Assembly: GCF_016595505.1 (NCBI RefSeq) | Contig: NZ_JAENIL010000054.1 | Location: 1 to 48,477, forward strand | Length of the DNA stretch: 48,477 bases | Source: Pelagicoccus mobilis | Lineage (GTDB): Bacteria; Verrucomicrobiota; Verrucomicrobiia; Opitutales; Opitutaceae | Direction of reading: 5' to 3' | Position numbers and translations under genes: made by a program | Notes under the pieces: generated by a model | The model's input: the letters and a program-made list of their open reading frames with translations, nothing else | What the model was told of the DNA's origin: nothing | Databases searched by the model: none | Shown here: positions 46,922-48,477 of the stretch, piece by piece | Position numbering within the stretch: the first letter of the stretch is position 1 | Layout: every line of letters starts with the position of its first letter

Positions 46922-48355
46922 ATGAAGTTCTTACGCTACTTTCTCCCGATTCTTATCCTCTCAATCGCGGGCTACTTTACTTGGCATTTGATGAAGTCAC
47001 GTCCGGAGCCTCACCGCTATCGACCCGACACTTCTGCTCCCGAGGTTCAAGTCACAGAGCTTCAACCACAGGATTATCAGATCATCCTACATTCCCAAGG
47101 CATCGTCGAAGCCCGCACTCAATCCGCGCTAATCCCCGAAGTTCGCGGACGCATCATCGAGATCTCCCCCAACTTCCGCACCGGAGGCTTCTTCGAGGCA
47201 GGCGAAACGCTCGTTCAGATCGACGCTTCGGACTACCACACCGCGCTCGTAACCGCCGAGGCTACCGTCGCCCAGATGGAACTACGCTACGCCGAGGAAA
47301 AGGCTCGCTCCGAACGAGCCGAGCTGGACTGGAAACGCCTTGGCAACGAAGTCGCCCCCACCGACCTCGTCCTCCGTCGCCCTCAACTCCGCCAAGCCGA
47401 AGCCAATCTCGCATCCGCCAAGGCTCGCCTGGAAGCAGCTCGACTCAATTTGCAACGCACTCGCATTGTCGCCCCTTACGCCGGTCGCATCCTCAAGAAA
47501 AACGTGGACGTTGGCCAATACGTTTCCCCCGGGAACCAGTTGGCTACTCTGTACGCTATCGACTACGCCGAAGTCCGTCTTCCGCTTTCCGAAGCGCAAC
47601 TCGGCTTCATCGACCTCCCCGAAAACTACCGTGGATCAGGCGAGCTCGCGAACTTCTCCAAGCCCGTCAACCTCCACGTCGAAGCCGGGGAAACTGAAAC
47701 GGTCTGGACCGGCGAGCTCGTCCGTGCCGAGGGCGCGTTCGATCTTCGGTCTCGCCAACTCTACGTCGTCGCTCAGGTCGCCGATCCCTACGGACACAGC
47801 GAGGAAGGTCGCCCCACACTCAAAGTTGGCTCTTTCGTCTCTGCAGAGATTCCGGGAACCTTTCTGCACAACGTTTACGTCATCCCACGCCGCCTCTTCC
47901 GCGAGAGCCAGTACCTAATTATCGTAAATAAAAGGGACCGCATCGAGCGCCGCCAAGTCCAGCCGCTCTGGACCGACGAGGAAAACATCATCGTGCGCGA
48001 AAACATTTCCCCCGGCGAACGCCTCTGCCTCACTCCGATCAAGTACGCCTCCACCGGAATGCGGGTGAAGATTCCCGACCCCGACGAAGCCCTCGCCGAT
48101 CACGACATTGCCAATCTCGAAACTCTCGACAGGGTCCTCGCCGCTATTCCCAAGTCTGCGAAGATCCCCCTCGCCCTCAGCACTGAAATCACCGCCCTGG
48201 AAACCGAGCGCGACCCAAGACGAGCCCGAATCCTCGTCAACGAGCTCCGCCGTTGGGCCATGCAAAAAGACCTCGGCCTGCCTCAAGAGCTTTTCAACAT
48301 CGACCGCAAGGAAGGAAAGAAAAAGCAGGCCAAACCTGTCGCAGCCCAATCCTAG
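46922..48355 (+). CDS. RND-type efflux periplasmic adaptor (HlyD/MFP family) with C-terminal extension
   Basis: Links an inner-membrane RND pump to an outer-membrane channel. The ATG at 46922 gives 477 aa with an N-terminal helix 'YFLPILILSIAGYFTWHLM' as anchor or signal. Order of parts: a first lipoyl half ('GIVEARTQSALIPEVRGRIIEISPNF', about 60-90), a coiled-coil hairpin (about 105-185, many Ala/Glu/Arg), a second lipoyl half ('RIVAPYAGRILKKNVDVGQYVSPGN'), a beta-barrel, and a membrane-proximal domain to about 390. An extra 80-residue charged tail follows, uncommon in AcrA-type adaptors. The pump gene expected directly downstream is not there: an insertion-sequence end begins 30 bp after the stop. 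Confidence 0.92.
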   Translation: MKFLRYFLPILILSIAGYFTWHLMKSRPEPHRYRPDTSAPEVQVTELQPQDYQIILHSQGIVEARTQSALIPEVRGRIIEISPNFRTGGFFEAGETLVQIDASDYHTALVTAEATVAQMELRYAEEKARSERAELDWKRLGNEVAPTDLVLRRPQLRQAEANLASAKARLEAARLNLQRTRIVAPYAGRILKKNVDVGQYVSPGNQLATLYAIDYAEVRLPLSEAQLGFIDLPENYRGSGELANFSKPVNLHVEAGETETVWTGELVRAEGAFDLRSRQLYVVAQVADPYGHSEEGRPTLKVGSFVSAEIPGTFLHNVYVIPRRLFRESQYLIIVNKRDRIERRQVQPLWTDEENIIVRENISPGERLCLTPIKYASTGMRVKIPDPDEALADHDIANLETLDRVLAAIPKSAKIPLALSTEITALETERDPRRARILVNELRRWAMQKDLGLPQELFNIDRKEGKKKQAKPVAAQS

Positions 48356-48366
48356 CCCTTTCGAAA

Positions 48367-48384
48367 GGTAGGGCGTGACGGCCC
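48367..48384. repeat. Truncated GTAGG-type palindrome at the IS junction
   Basis: GGTAGGGCGTGACGGCCC has the same opening as the palindromes at 28466, 40985 and 43597, but its second arm is replaced by the presumed IS end at 48385. Confidence 0.4.
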
Positions 48385-48477
48385 TGTCTGGTCAAGATAC
48401 ATGGTTAACAGGTGTTAAGAGACATGGTTAACACTTTTTGATGCCGTGGATGGAGACCGATAAGATAACCCAAAGAA
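48385..48477 (+). mobile_element. Left end of an IS481-like insertion sequence (cut by window edge)
   Basis: Begins TGTCTGGTCAAGATACATGG. It contains a 12-bp direct repeat ACATGGTTAACA at 48399-48410 and 48422-48433, the sort of subterminal repeat transposases bind, and leads straight into a transposase-like start at 48441. The right end is outside the window, so the exact boundary and target duplication are unverified. Confidence 0.55.
48441..48477 (+). CDS. Partial transposase, IS481-like N-terminus
   Basis: Only 12 codons are visible, reading MPWMETDKITQR. IS481-family transposases often begin 'MPW(K/D)E...M..R', before a helix-turn-helix and a DDE integrase core, which would lie past the edge. 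The call depends on this short start plus the IS-like repeats just upstream. Confidence 0.5.
   Translation, partial: MPWMETDKITQR

Overview
The window looks like part of a chromosome from a marine verrucomicrobium of the Opitutales/Puniceicoccales type (Pelagicoccus- or Coraliomargarita-like). The reasons are TonB receptors with the N-terminal 'EEIFxLxPFxV..EGYRA' segment and no SusD partner, many exported sulfatases, a ThuA-DUF1080 fusion, a Tat-type Gfo/Idh/MocA oxidoreductase, an ADOP-type orphan permease, exported proteins ending in calcium-loop plus 'FYRLV/FRVKL' tails, and almost no Shine-Dalgarno sequences. The lineage is inferred from gene content only.

Left third (36-18212, all minus strand): a polysaccharide-utilisation locus. 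Reading with transcription it holds two sulfatases, an MFS sugar porter, a GH127-family glycosidase, a large clan GH-A (GH42-like) exported glycosidase, an enolase-superfamily sugar-acid enzyme, an aldehyde dehydrogenase, a 1258-aa TonB-dependent receptor and a third, iduronate-2-sulfatase-like sulfatase. The set fits a sulfated galactan containing 3,6-anhydrogalactose (carrageenan or furcellaran): sulfatases desulfate, the GH42-like and GH127 enzymes alternately trim galactose and anhydrogalactose, and the dehydrogenase/cycloisomerase pair opens anhydrogalactose toward 2-keto-3-deoxygalactonate. No endo-carrageenase, KDGal kinase or aldolase lies in the window, so the substrate is inference. 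An arabinose-containing glycan is the main alternative. A divergent regulator (18632-19540) joins an IclR-type effector domain to an AraC-type DNA-binding domain. A shared motif (AAAAGTGCATA-like) precedes the regulator/sulfatase divergence, the sugar-acid operon and the receptor gene, suggesting one regulon.

Middle (19680-33041, plus strand): two tandem exported DUF3857/transglutaminase-like proteins, the first with catalytic Cys and Asp replaced and the second with an intact triad; a ThuA-DUF1080 protein; a second TonB receptor followed by a sodium:solute symporter; and an ADOP permease.

Right part: minus-strand genes for a duplicated-domain lipoprotein, a Tat-exported oxidoreductase and a TPR protein flanked by two decayed copies of the 'FFAELKKRKV' membrane-anchor gene (33130-38298). 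Then on the plus strand come monomeric NADP-isocitrate dehydrogenase, an exported RCC1-repeat protein, a three-gene unit (AAA/DUF4143 ATPase, M48 peptidase, 86-aa protein), an RND-type periplasmic adaptor, and at the very edge the left end of an IS481-like insertion sequence. Short GC-rich palindromes beginning 'GTAGG..' recur between genes. No tRNA, rRNA, CRISPR array or origin was seen.
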